Source of the DNA: Nannocystis sp.
Lineage (GTDB): Bacteria > Myxococcota_A > Polyangia > Nannocystales > Nannocystaceae
Reading direction: 5' to 3'
Assembly (NCBI GenBank): GCA_016712315.1
Contig: JADJRG010000013.1
Location: forward strand, 1,061,501-1,125,500
Length of the DNA stretch: 64,000 nucleotides
A program made the translations under genes and the position numbers. Numbering within the stretch: the stretch's first letter is position 1; each line of letters starts with the position of its first letter. Positions 34,968 to 44,035 of this stretch are shown here, in pieces. The notes beneath the pieces are model-generated. The model had not been told where the DNA came from and ran no database searches. It saw only the letters and a program-made list of their open reading frames with translations.

Positions 34968-35304
34968 CCAAGGCCCTCCGTACCGCGGCCAAGGCCCCGA
35001 TCCCGTCGCCCTCGAGGCCCGCTGCCGCGCCGCCGTCGCCGCCGTCGCGCCAGAACTGCTCGATCTGAACGCCTACCGCGTTCGCATCGAGGACATCCCC
35101 CAGCCAACCATCACCGACCCGAAGAGCCTGGCCTGGCGCCCTGATTGCTACACAAAAGCGCGCTCCTTGGCAGCGGAGTCGACCCCTTCACGGGCCCACG
35201 GCTTCTCTCCCAACGACAAAGAGGGGACACCACCACCGAGCCGCTGCGCGCCCTGGTGTTCGTGCCGGGCCTCTGAGCCGCCCGTCGGTCCGCGTCGGAG
35301 ATGA
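34957..35304 (+). CDS. Unrecognised small protein at the end of the unit
   Basis: ATG 34957 overlaps the 3' end of the preceding gene by 11 bp in another frame, typical of translational coupling. Residues 1-65 are protein-like (MAANQGPPYRGQGPDPVALE, 'APELLDLNAYRVRIEDIPQP'). The last 45 residues are Ser/Pro/Arg/Cys-rich and may be out of frame, so the natural C-terminus may have been lost. No family is recognised. Confidence 0.5.
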   Translation: MAANQGPPYRGQGPDPVALEARCRAAVAAVAPELLDLNAYRVRIEDIPQPTITDPKSLAWRPDCYTKARSLAAESTPSRAHGFSPNDKEGTPPPSRCAPWCSCRASEPPVGPRRR

Positions 35305-35321
35305 GATGGAGGGGAAACACC

Positions 35322-35753
35322 ATGGACTATAATGTGGAGCTGTATCTGGCGATCGGCGGCCGCGAGGCCCTGCGCCCGGTGATCACGCGCTTTTACGCGC
35401 ATATGGCCGCGGATCCGTGGCTGGGCCGGTGGTTCGAGGGCATCGACCTCGGGGATCAGGCGCGCCGGCTCGAGAACTTCCTGTGCTCGGGCGCCCCCGG
35501 CGAGCCGCACTACGTCCGCAATTACCCGATGATCGCCCACGCGCATATGTACATCACGCGGCCCATGATCAAGACGCGGATGCGCCTGCTGCGGCGCGCG
35601 ATCGAGGAGCTCGGGCATTCGCCGGAGGTCGTGCGGCTGTGGCTGAAGACGGACGCGCTGTGGCACAGCGCGGTGGTGAAGGACAGCCCGCAGGATTGCC
35701 GCCCGGAGGCCGTCGGCAAGCCGCTGAAGGTCATCGGCGAGCCGCCCGCGTAG
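35322..35753 (+). CDS. Truncated haemoglobin (2-on-2 globin)
   Basis: ATG 35322 (MDYNVELYLAIGGREALRPV) follows GGAGGGGAA. The 143-residue protein fits truncated globins: helix B 'PVITRFYAHMAADPWLGRWF', the 'FEGIDLGDQARRLENFL' segment, the E/F region with 'GEPHYVRNYPMIAHAHMYIT' supplying the proximal His, and C-terminal helices. Such proteins bind haem and handle O2 or NO. The upstream ATG/GTG at 35301 is less likely because of the strong ribosome-binding site. It is a single gene, followed by IS66-like debris on the other strand. Confidence 0.8.
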   Translation: MDYNVELYLAIGGREALRPVITRFYAHMAADPWLGRWFEGIDLGDQARRLENFLCSGAPGEPHYVRNYPMIAHAHMYITRPMIKTRMRLLRRAIEELGHSPEVVRLWLKTDALWHSAVVKDSPQDCRPEAVGKPLKVIGEPPA

Positions 35754-35894
35754 GGGCGCGAGCCCGGGGTGTGATGAAGCGAGCGTCGATGGGCGAGCCC
35801 GGCGAGCGCGCGGTGCGCCCGGACCGTGGCGAAGCAGGCGGCATAACCACGGCGTCCATTTTCTCGGGGCAATCCCAGTGCGCGAATCGATCGA

Positions 35895-36230
35895 TTACAA
35901 GGACATCCACCCATGGGCCGGCGGTACAGGGAAGTTGTGTAGGACCGCCTCAATCACGCCAGACTCTTGCGCCAGCGCCGCGGCGACCTCCCTCGTCACG
36001 TCGACGGAGCTCGTCTCCGCCCTCGTCGCAGGCGGCACGCCGCCGGTCCGCGGCGAGGGCGCTTGGCCGCGCACCCGCAGCTTCCACCGCCACCCCGCCA
36101 GCGTGTGCGGGTTGACCCCGATCTCCGCGGCATACGCCTTCGTACTCTTCCCGCTCGCGGCCAGTCCCTCGACGCGCGGCCGCCACAGCTCCGTCCCTTC
36201 GGAGCCCGGCTTCGCTCCTCTCCCCCTCAC
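35895..36230 (-). CDS. tnpA: IS66-type TnpA-like HTH protein, C-terminus probably replaced
   Basis: The segment 'VEGLAASGKSTKAYAAEIGV', NPHTLAGWRWKLRVRG is the helix-turn-helix of the small first ORF of IS66-type elements. The normal C-terminal half (a conserved beta region ending in LRRLVRVL-like sequence) is not found. Instead the frame runs through Pro/Ala-rich residues and ends in sequence encoded by ordinary intergenic DNA (VLHNFPVPPAHGWMSL). TnpB and TnpC are absent nearby. It is probably a remnant. Its start overlaps the stop of the small ORF upstream (36227-36439) by 4 bp. Confidence 0.6.
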   Translation of the reverse strand: MRGRGAKPGSEGTELWRPRVEGLAASGKSTKAYAAEIGVNPHTLAGWRWKLRVRGQAPSPRTGGVPPATRAETSSVDVTREVAAALAQESGVIEAVLHNFPVPPAHGWMSL

Positions 36231-36439
36231 AGCTCCCCCCGCTCGCGCTTGCTCGCCAGGTGCTCATGCGGCGTCATCGGCCGAAAATCCAGCCGAAACC
36301 CGCCAGCTAAGCTCACGACCTCGAACTTCATGTTCCCCGGCACAAGCACCGCAAAGCACCCCCGCCGCACCGGATCCGGCGGCAAAACCATCACCGCCCT
36401 CGTGTCCTCTGCACCCTCGTTCTCTTCGTTCCTGTCCAT
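36227..36439 (-). CDS. Small ORF coupled to the IS66-type remnant
   Basis: A 70-codon frame (MDRNEENEGAEDTRAVMVLP, 'MKFEVVSLAGGFRLDFRPMT') whose stop overlaps the TnpA-like start by 4 bp, so the pair was translated together. I do not recognise it as a standard IS66 component. The 45-bp dispersed repeat begins 16 bp upstream of its start, so the repeat may mark the edge of the inserted segment. Confidence 0.45.
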   Translation of the reverse strand: MDRNEENEGAEDTRAVMVLPPDPVRRGCFAVLVPGNMKFEVVSLAGGFRLDFRPMTPHEHLASKRERGEL

Positions 36440-36454
36440 TCGTCTCGTCCTCCT

Positions 36455-36499
36455 GCCCCAACCCCTAACACCCCCTCCCAGAGCCCCGCACTACGCGGT
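36455..36499. repeat. 45-bp dispersed repeat, copy 2
   Basis: Identical over 45 bp to 8717-8761. Flanks differ on both sides, so the repeat itself is the mobile or recombining unit, or the conserved end of a larger element. Confidence 0.85.
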
Positions 36500-36527
36500 G
36501 GGTCGGACGGATACGACCAGAATGGTG

Positions 36528-37051
36528 GTGGTTCTACGGGTTCAGATCGACCCGACACAGCTCCCGCCTCCTGGCAGCAGACGCGTGAGCAACCAGAGAC
36601 CCAGCGGCGCCTCGTCGCCAACATCTTCCGCGCTGTCGCCCTCGGTGAGCATCCAAAGGCTCTGTAGCCCAGAGACCCCCAGCCCGGGAGACGCGGTCCG
36701 TCGGACGGGTACTTCAGATCGACCCGACACAGATGTTCAGGCGCCAGATCGCGATCTCTCGACGCTTGTTCGGGTCCATCGACCGACTCTTACCCCCCTT
36801 GTCCGGCCACTTGGGGTGGGATCGCGCCAGGCTCGACAGGTCCGATCGGCTATGTCCTTTGGGTCACATCATGCGCAGCCCCGGGAGCGCGAGGTTCAGG
36901 AGGATCGTCAGCCACACAGCCCGCCCCCGCTCCCGCCAGCGAAACCCCGCTTCGAGCGCGACCCGAGATCACGGAAATAGCGCGACCTGACACAGGGACG
37001 GGGGTTCCCTCCGCGCTTCGTCCGTGATCTCTGAGGTCCAAACCCCGGCCT
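36528..37051. repeat. Region of dispersed repeats without genes
   Basis: No gene is supported here. Recurrent words include GGTGGTTCTACGGGTTCAG (36528, also 52361), TTCAGATCGACCCGACACAG (36543 and 36714), and a pair of inverted, related blocks at 36967-36993 and 37013-37051 (GATCACGGA...GCGCG with GACCTGACACA). The latter is also at 10692. The picture is that of REP/MITE-like palindromic debris between the IS66 remnant and the RCC1 operon. Confidence 0.7.
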
Positions 37052-40000
37052 ACCACTCCTTCGAGAAGAGCTTGACCCTGGGTAGGTTCTCGCCCATTTC
37101 TCCCGGTTGGTCGCCACGATGCTGGGTGTCACCAAGCCCGAGTTGGCCGTAGGAATTGCCTCCCCAACACTTCACGGCACCGCTTTCAAGCAGGGCGCAC
37201 TGGAAGAAGCCTCCTTGCATGTCACCGGGCGCGCCGTGCGCAAGAGCAGCTACGGGCTCTCCGAGCTCGACGAGGGGGAGGTCGTTTCCCATCTCACCGG
37301 GTCCATCGCCACGATTATTCGTATCGCCGAGGCCGAGTTCCCCATACGCGTTGTACCCCCAGCACTTGACCAGTCCGCCCTTCAATAGGGCACACGAAGT
37401 ATCCGCGCCGGCGTTGACGCTGATAGGCTCGAAGCCTGCGCCGAGGTCTACGGAAAGCAAAGAGTCACCCATCTCCCCTGGGTTGTCTCCCACCAACTTC
37501 TCCGCAGAGCCGATTCCGAGCTGGCCACTCCAGTTACATCCCCAGCACTTGACCCGGCCGTCGGTCAGGAGCGCACAGGAATGATCCCATCCGACGTCGA
37601 GGCTCATGACCGTGGCGTCGGCTCCGAGCTGGACAAAGGGTAGATAGTCCCCCATCTCGTCGGGGTCATCGCCGCGGTGATTCGGGTCCCCGAGACCGAG
37701 TTGCCCATTTTGGTTCGGTCCCCAGCACTTGACGTGGCCGCTCTGGAATAACGCACAATTGTACCAGCCAGTCGAGATCCTCGCGCTCTCCCCACCTTTT
37801 CCCAGCTCAACAAACGGCAATTTCTCACCCATGTCTCCCGGTTTAGCACCGCGATTGGTTGCATCGCCAAGTCCGAGCATACCATACGCGTTGAATCCCC
37901 AGCACTTGAGCAGTCCTGACTCGAGGACCGCGCATGAGTAGTGCCATCCCCCGGTCACCGCGACTACTGGCTCTTTCACGCCGAGGTCGACTGCGGGGAG
38001 CTTGTCGCCCATCTCGTCTGGTTCATCCCCTCGGTGGGATGCATTACCCAGGCCAAGCGCACCGTCCTTAGCATATCCCCAGCACTTAACAGTGCCGTCG
38101 TCGAGTAGCGCGCAGGTGTGGTGGGCTCCCGCGGCTAGGGCGATCGCCGACACGTTCGCACCAAGGTCCACCTCCGGAAGCTTGTCGCCCATCTCATCAG
38201 CCTCATCACCGCGATCTTCGTCGTCTCCCAAGCCAAGCTCCCCATTCCTGTTATACCCCCAGCACTTGACCTTACCTCCTGGGAGCAATGCACATGCATG
38301 CACGCGACCCACCACGACCTGGAGCACCTTCCGCTTCTTGCACTCCACCGAGCAGGAGTGGATTCCGTTCTCGTCCCCGTCGTCGCACTCCTCCCCTAGT
38401 GACACAATCCCGTCCCCGCAGCACCCCGAATTCCCGTCGCAGTCCTCGTCCGCCTCTGTTTCGCACTGCTCGACCTTTGGTTTCACGAATCCCTCACATG
38501 TACCCCACGATCCTCCGATGCAAGTCTGCACCCCTTGTTTGCAGATTCCGTTCTCAAGATCCTTTGGGTTACTCGGATAACATTTCTTCGGCGGATCGTT
38601 TTGGCCACATTGGCACTCTTCATCGACTTGTGAGTCACAGTCGTTATCCAGGCTGTCATTGCAGATCTCATTTGGGATGGGTTGACCCTGGGACGGGTAC
38701 ATGCCCTCGCAGGGACCCCAGCTCTGGCCGTCACCGGCGCACTCGCGCTCGCCGCCTACGCAGAGGCCGATCTTCTTCTCCTGTTTGGCCTTGATTCCAT
38801 CATCGCCGACATACGTGCACGCCTCCTTCGCGCCCGGTACGCAGAGGCATCCATTGTCGGGTTCGCCGTTGCAGTCCTCGTCGATGTTGTTGGCGGCGCA
38901 CTTCTCGTCGGTGGGCAGTACATCTCCGGCACACGTGCTCCACGAGCAGTCGCCGAGCTGAGTCTTCGCGCCTAGCTTGCAGGCCCCGACCCCCGCGGTC
39001 TTCTCTGGGCCCGTGTAGCACAGCACCTGTTCGCCAGGGTAGCAGTCGGCCTCCGGCAGCATCAGCGTCACCGGAGTGCATTCGCCCGGCCCATTGCAGG
39101 CGCCGGGTTGCTCGACGGCTCCTTGCACCTGCACTTCGGCGAGGAAATTCGGTGACAGCCCGGCCTTGAGCGCGACCAAGCCGCCGCGCTTGGCCTCGAC
39201 ACACGCGAGTCCATCGGCCTTTGTGTACTTAGACATCGTCCCCTGGTAGTCGAGCCCCGCTGCGGTGACCTGCATGTTCATCACCGGGTTGCCCATGGGA
39301 TTGACCACGGTGACATCCCAACAGTTCTTGTCGATCCACGGCTTGTCGGCGTTCCACCAGGTGAAGTGAGCAACCTCGACGATCCATGCTAGCCTACCGT
39401 CCTCACTCACGATCGTACCTGCGCCCTCCTCGCGCCAGAGCCCCTGTCCGTGATCGAAGAACCACGCCGGGATCGACTGACCCGCGCTGACGGTCGATTG
39501 CAGCGCCGTCGGCACTGCGAAGGTCAATCTGGCCTTTTTCCCCGGGGCGAGCTGGAGCCGCTGGCCATCCTGCCAAGCACTGATCTCGGCCATCATCACC
39601 GGCTCCAGCTCGGCTGCGCTCTCATCGGCGCGCACGGCTGCAAGCGGCCCGGGTAGCTCGGCCATCGCGTCCGGGAGAGTCGGATCGAGCGGCACTAGCG
39701 TCACCTCGACGTTGCCCCGCACGGGGTGACCGTGGGCGTCGACGAAGGCGTCGGGCGGCAGCTCGACGCGGATTCCGGCGCGCTCGGCGACGCCGCCCGA
39801 TTCGGCGGGCAGCACCACCGGCTCGCCAAGCGCGTGAAGCACGACGACATGCAGCAGCTCCGCGCCGCTGGCAACCTTGTCAAAGACTGCCGTCGAGGTC
39901 GTGTACCCGCCTGCGGAGACACGCATGACCAGGCGCGTCGCGAGCTCGTCAACCCCGACAGGCAGGTCCAGCAGCCCGTCAACGCCGGTGTTGTGTGAGG

Positions 40001-40286
40001 CGCCGCTAAACTCAACCAGGGCCCCCTCGATAGTCAGCCGGTCGCCATCGACGACCTGCAGCGTCACACGCGCCGGAACGCCAGGATTCGGTTCTCCCGT
40101 GGTCGCGTCGCCCGAGTTGGATCCCTCGCTCGAGGTAAGCTCACCGGTCGTCATTCCACCTGTGGTGCTCGACTCGCCTGTCGACGAGGAGATACCCACA
40201 GTCGGGTCGCTGCACGCCTGTACCATCAGCAGGCCGCTAAGAGCCATCATTGTACGAATCTTGACATCACGAAGTTGGGGTTGCAT
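37050..40286 (-). CDS. Lipoprotein with MopE-like Cys/Asp repeats and a seven-bladed RCC1 propeller
   Basis: ATG 40286 follows GAGGAG. The signal peptide ends in a lipobox (LLMVQACSD), followed by a Ser/Thr/Gly linker. Next come a beta-rich region ('VTLQVVDGDRLTIEGALVEF', 'GIRVELPPDAFVDAHGHPVR', the last resembling a ZU5-type strand set) and Cys-rich MopE-like units with metal-binding signatures (IDEDCNGEPDNGC, ADEDCDGNSGC, CGDGIVSLGEECDDG). Seven RCC1 units end the protein, each with KCWG..xxG.LGLG. The protein has 1078 residues and is probably displayed on the outer surface. It is a full-length paralogue of 48619-51855, which has exactly the same length. It is 11 bp downstream of the subtilase-like gene and co-transcribed with it. 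Confidence 0.8.
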   Translation of the reverse strand: MQPQLRDVKIRTMMALSGLLMVQACSDPTVGISSSTGESSTTGGMTTGELTSSEGSNSGDATTGEPNPGVPARVTLQVVDGDRLTIEGALVEFSGASHNTGVDGLLDLPVGVDELATRLVMRVSAGGYTTSTAVFDKVASGAELLHVVVLHALGEPVVLPAESGGVAERAGIRVELPPDAFVDAHGHPVRGNVEVTLVPLDPTLPDAMAELPGPLAAVRADESAAELEPVMMAEISAWQDGQRLQLAPGKKARLTFAVPTALQSTVSAGQSIPAWFFDHGQGLWREEGAGTIVSEDGRLAWIVEVAHFTWWNADKPWIDKNCWDVTVVNPMGNPVMNMQVTAAGLDYQGTMSKYTKADGLACVEAKRGGLVALKAGLSPNFLAEVQVQGAVEQPGACNGPGECTPVTLMLPEADCYPGEQVLCYTGPEKTAGVGACKLGAKTQLGDCSWSTCAGDVLPTDEKCAANNIDEDCNGEPDNGCLCVPGAKEACTYVGDDGIKAKQEKKIGLCVGGERECAGDGQSWGPCEGMYPSQGQPIPNEICNDSLDNDCDSQVDEECQCGQNDPPKKCYPSNPKDLENGICKQGVQTCIGGSWGTCEGFVKPKVEQCETEADEDCDGNSGCCGDGIVSLGEECDDGDENGIHSCSVECKKRKVLQVVVGRVHACALLPGGKVKCWGYNRNGELGLGDDEDRGDEADEMGDKLPEVDLGANVSAIALAAGAHHTCALLDDGTVKCWGYAKDGALGLGNASHRGDEPDEMGDKLPAVDLGVKEPVVAVTGGWHYSCAVLESGLLKCWGFNAYGMLGLGDATNRGAKPGDMGEKLPFVELGKGGESARISTGWYNCALFQSGHVKCWGPNQNGQLGLGDPNHRGDDPDEMGDYLPFVQLGADATVMSLDVGWDHSCALLTDGRVKCWGCNWSGQLGIGSAEKLVGDNPGEMGDSLLSVDLGAGFEPISVNAGADTSCALLKGGLVKCWGYNAYGELGLGDTNNRGDGPGEMGNDLPLVELGEPVAALAHGAPGDMQGGFFQCALLESGAVKCWGGNSYGQLGLGDTQHRGDQPGEMGENLPRVKLFSKEW

Positions 40287-40297
40287 GATGCGTCTCC

Positions 40298-43200
40298 TCA
40301 TTCTTTCCACGGGAATTGGATTCCAGGCTCGTCGGCCAATTCGCCGGGGTTATCACCGACGTCGACCAACAGTCCGTTGCCGAGCTGGTAGCTCCCACCG
40401 TCGCCCCAGCACTTGCCTGTGTTGCCGCTTGTGCGCGCGCAGACGTGGCGCCAGCCGGCGTTGATGTCGGTGACTGCCACCCCGTCACCGAGGTCGATCG
40501 ACGGAAGGTCGGCTAGATTGCTGACGATCGGGTCTTTGTGGCCCTGCCCGAGCTGACCGTCGCTGTTCAGACCCCAGCACTTGGCGGTGTCACCGACCAG
40601 ACGCGCGCAGGTGAAGTCTTGACCCGCCGTGATCTGGAGAGCCGGGACGCCGAGGTCGATCGTCGGCAAGCTCGCGGGGGTCTCGTTGTCGCCGATCTTC
40701 AAGTTCGCGGGGTCGTAGCCGAGCTTGCCGCCCGCGTTATCGCCCCAGCAACGGATCAAGCCCGAATCGAGGCGAGCGCAGGTGTGGACAAGGTTGGCTG
40801 TTAACTCGACGACCTTGCCACCGACGGGCACATCCGAAAGTTTTTCGAGCGTCTCGTTGTCGCCGATGTCCTCCGTGTTGCCGTATCCCAACTGACCCGA
40901 TGCACCGGAGCCCCAGCACTTGACCCCGCCGGTGCCGTACAAGGCGCAAGTGTGGCTCCCGCCGGCCACCAGGTCGACGATCCCGGCCGGCAACCCGAGC
41001 GTGCCGGCGGACGCGGGGATCTCATCGTCGCCGATCGTGTTCGTGTTGCCATAGCCGAGCCGGCCGGCCTTGCCGAGGCCCCAGCAGAGCACCTGACCGT
41101 CCACGCGTAGCGCGCAGGTGTGTCCCCAGCCCACAGCCAACTTGGAGACCTTGCCACCGACATCAATCGTGCCCGCAATCGCCGGCTCGTTGTCCAGGCC
41201 GACAGTGTTCTTATCACCGTATCCAAGGCCTCCATCGAGGCCCTCGCCCCAACACATTACATCGAGGGTATCGAGGAGCGCGCAGGTGCGCTCGACGCTG
41301 GCCCGGATGTCCACGACCCGCTTGCCAGGCCCGAGGTTGATCGGGGCCTTCGGCGGCACTTTTTCACTGAAATTGCCCTTTCCGGTGCCGAGGATCCCCT
41401 GCGTGTTGAGACCCCAGCAGCGCACCGCGCCATCGTCCGTCAGGGCGCAGGTGTGCAGATCGCCAGCGACAAGCTTGAGCACTCCGGTGCCGCACTCGAC
41501 CACGCCGTCGCAGTTCTCGTCGACGTCGGGGGTGCCGCAATCTTCCTGTGCAGCCGGCAGGTTGAGCGTGCACGACTCCCATTGCCCGTCGATGCACATC
41601 TGTTCGGTCTCGACGCAGATGCCCTTCCCAGCCTTCCAGGCGATGTCGGGTGGAAATGCGCAGGTCGCCGCATCGCCGTCTACGCACACGCAATGGGCAG
41701 GCTGGGTATCGCCGTCGCAGTCCTCGTCGAGCGCGGGCGTCGAGCAATCCTCCGCCGTCGGCACGCCACCACCCCCACAGGTCCAGCCATTCGCGGAGCA
41801 ACTCGGGATCCCCGGCTGACACACACCGACCCCCTCCTGTGCCTCACTGACCACGGGGGCATAGCAGAGCGGAGGCGGGCCATCGCAGGGGAGAGGGTAG
41901 CTGAGCAGCGGTTCCGAGCGGAAGATCTGGCTCCCGTCGGAACCCGCGAGCACATACCCGAGGCTGACCCGCCGGATCTCGCCCCAATCTTTCGGAGGCA
42001 AGATCTCGACGATATCAACAGGATTGAACATCAGTTTCTCGACCGCGACTGCGAAGCGGTGGAGGCCGGTCGAGGTCTGGACGTCGATGAAGATCGGGCC
42101 GACGAAAGGCATCATCTGGACGAAGGCGAGGCCGACCTTGAGACCCTTTCCGCCAGCGAGAATCCCGACAGGACACTTGCTACACCCAGTCTCGCCTGGC
42201 GCTGGGGTGGTCCACGGAGGGAGCGGTTGCGGGGGAAGCGGCGGCAGGTCAGTCTGTGGCCAGATGGTTATCTCGTCGCCGCACGCGGAGGGAGACGTCG
42301 AGTTCGACATGAAGTCGGGGCCGAGCACCACCGTGTTAAGCATCGGCGTCTCGAGCATGCCCTGCACGTACGCAGCGATCGTCGGGTCTGGACCGGGGGG
42401 CCCGGCCCAGACCTGAAAATCCGTGCAATCTCCCCCGGACACCAGGCAAGCGGCGCGAAGTGCGCTCAAGATCGATACCTGCCGGGACTCCTCGAGGTTC
42501 GGGAATTGGGCGGGTGTCCCCAGCCCGGTCCCCGAGCCGTAGATAATTGCGCGCACCTCGGCCGGCGTCAGCTCCGGAAAGTACGACCACACCCATGCCG
42601 CCGTCGCTCCGACCGTTAACGCGGCGACCGAGCTACCGATCAACATCGCGCTCGAGTCATCCGCGGCGCCGAATGCCGCCCCCTGGGCCGCCAATGGAGC
42701 CTGGGCACCCTGTCGGGCGTTCGCGTGTGCGCCACCGTCGGAAGTGACATGCGTCGCGGCGAGCACCAACGGGCGCTCGCCGAGCCATTTCGCATCGGCG
42801 TGATCGAAGCCGAGGACCTCACACGTCGCCGCGTCAGGAGCCGGGATCGCCTCCAAAAACCCAGGACCGACCGGCCCGGTCTGAACGCAGGGCTCAGCGT
42901 CTGAGTTGCCGGCCGCCGCGATGGACAGCGCCCCGTGGCACGACGCACGAGCGAGTGACGCGAGCACGAACTGGAGATCCGCCGGTATCTCAGGATCGGA
43001 CACAATCTCCTGCACCGACTTGCCCTGGAGCGGAGCAAAGCCGTACTCGTCGATACCTTCCCAGCCTAGCGCAAGTACGAGGATCAGACGCGCACCAGGA
43101 GTCCCATACTTCCACTGCTCCACGCCCTCGTTGATCCCCTGAGCGAGGTCGAGGAAGCTGCCGAAGAAACCGCCCCGCTCGCGATCTTCGCCCAACTCCG

Positions 43201-43903
43201 GGATTCGGGGCAGGCCGAGGTGATTGTACACATTCGCACGGCAGTCGCCATCGACGCACAGGATGCTTCGGGCCAGTTTGTGCAGCGTCAGCCCGTGCTG
43301 CGAGCGCGGCAGAAGGCCCTTTTCGAGGAGTCCGTCGGGCATTGTATCGATCAACCGCAGGTCGACTGGCGCAAGCCCAGGTCCGGCCAACATCGGCGCC
43401 GGCGGTTTTCCGATGTTGGCCAAAAACTCGTCATAGATCTTCGTCCGCAGTGTGATGTCTGCGCCAAAGAAATCACCCTGCGGGATCACACGCGGGCACA
43501 GCTCAGCGAGGCTCTCCACGCCATCGACCGACCCTGGCAGGGCCGTCAGATCAGGACTTGATTGACCGTCCGGCGTCCAGCGGTACTCGCAGAACGACCC
43601 AAGGACCCCCTCGGCTCCGAGAGACGTCCCGAGCCAACTCCCCTGATACCCCTCGAACTCCCCGCAGGTCCCGTCGTCGATGCGACGGCCGACATAGACA
43701 TTGCCCTCGCAGTCGGGAATCTTTGCCGGCGGCTCCGCCGTGTCGGCCGCGCTTGTCGAGTCGCCCGTCGAGGTTGCACCCGCGGACGCGCTGGCGGAAT
43801 CCTCGATGTTCGCTCCGCTGTTCCCGCAGCTTGCGCAGCACAGCAACCCCGTAACGGCTGCGGCGCAGGAAAGCAGACTTACAGTACGGCCCTTGATGAT
43901 CAT
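40298..43903 (-). CDS. Subtilase-like lipoprotein with MopE-like and RCC1 repeats
   Basis: ATG 43903 (MIIKGRTVSLLS) gives a signal peptide with a Cys-rich lipobox (LLCCASCGN). Residues about 150-480 have the order of an S8 serine peptidase: Asp in DLRLIDTMPDG, His in 'SQHGLTLHKLARSI', Asn/Gly in SIAAAGNSDAE and Ser in IGSSVAALTVGATAAWVWSY, followed by 'LTPAEVRAIIYGSG'. The motifs are diverged, so activity is likely but not certain. Then come Cys/Asp units (DEDCDGDTQPAHC, DENCDGVVECG) and seven RCC1 units (RCWGLNTQGILG ... KCWGDGGSYQLGNG). It lies between the CHAT gene and the MopE/RCC1 gene, on the same strand, and may cleave or activate secreted partners. Confidence 0.75.
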   Translation of the reverse strand: MIIKGRTVSLLSCAAAVTGLLCCASCGNSGANIEDSASASAGATSTGDSTSAADTAEPPAKIPDCEGNVYVGRRIDDGTCGEFEGYQGSWLGTSLGAEGVLGSFCEYRWTPDGQSSPDLTALPGSVDGVESLAELCPRVIPQGDFFGADITLRTKIYDEFLANIGKPPAPMLAGPGLAPVDLRLIDTMPDGLLEKGLLPRSQHGLTLHKLARSILCVDGDCRANVYNHLGLPRIPELGEDRERGGFFGSFLDLAQGINEGVEQWKYGTPGARLILVLALGWEGIDEYGFAPLQGKSVQEIVSDPEIPADLQFVLASLARASCHGALSIAAAGNSDAEPCVQTGPVGPGFLEAIPAPDAATCEVLGFDHADAKWLGERPLVLAATHVTSDGGAHANARQGAQAPLAAQGAAFGAADDSSAMLIGSSVAALTVGATAAWVWSYFPELTPAEVRAIIYGSGTGLGTPAQFPNLEESRQVSILSALRAACLVSGGDCTDFQVWAGPPGPDPTIAAYVQGMLETPMLNTVVLGPDFMSNSTSPSACGDEITIWPQTDLPPLPPQPLPPWTTPAPGETGCSKCPVGILAGGKGLKVGLAFVQMMPFVGPIFIDVQTSTGLHRFAVAVEKLMFNPVDIVEILPPKDWGEIRRVSLGYVLAGSDGSQIFRSEPLLSYPLPCDGPPPLCYAPVVSEAQEGVGVCQPGIPSCSANGWTCGGGGVPTAEDCSTPALDEDCDGDTQPAHCVCVDGDAATCAFPPDIAWKAGKGICVETEQMCIDGQWESCTLNLPAAQEDCGTPDVDENCDGVVECGTGVLKLVAGDLHTCALTDDGAVRCWGLNTQGILGTGKGNFSEKVPPKAPINLGPGKRVVDIRASVERTCALLDTLDVMCWGEGLDGGLGYGDKNTVGLDNEPAIAGTIDVGGKVSKLAVGWGHTCALRVDGQVLCWGLGKAGRLGYGNTNTIGDDEIPASAGTLGLPAGIVDLVAGGSHTCALYGTGGVKCWGSGASGQLGYGNTEDIGDNETLEKLSDVPVGGKVVELTANLVHTCARLDSGLIRCWGDNAGGKLGYDPANLKIGDNETPASLPTIDLGVPALQITAGQDFTCARLVGDTAKCWGLNSDGQLGQGHKDPIVSNLADLPSIDLGDGVAVTDINAGWRHVCARTSGNTGKCWGDGGSYQLGNGLLVDVGDNPGELADEPGIQFPWKE

Positions 43904-43975
43904 TTCCGTGATCCTCTGTAGACCCCTTGGACGCGACGGCTGGAGACATGACAGGTCGCCGCGGAAAAAAATCAA
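43904..43975 (-). promoter_or_regulatory. Conserved upstream block of the subtilase-like gene
   Basis: About 70 bp before the start are conserved with 52021-52090. On the minus strand both contain GCGAC, TGTCAT about 5 nt on, a GCCGTC word about 10 nt later, and GGATCACGGA before the ATG. The upstream T-rich stretch is also shared. Because an ECF sigma factor is encoded upstream on the same strand, this block is a candidate ECF-dependent promoter; that link is inference. Confidence 0.5.
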
Positions 43976-44035
43976 CATAATAAACTGTGTTTTGTGGGCC
44001 GTTGCTGGTGAATTGGCTGAGGATGACCATCCCGG

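Noticed and set aside
41120..42619. A 499-codon rightward open frame
   Set aside because: It is the shadow of the subtilase/RCC1 gene in GC-rich DNA and has no protein-like features.
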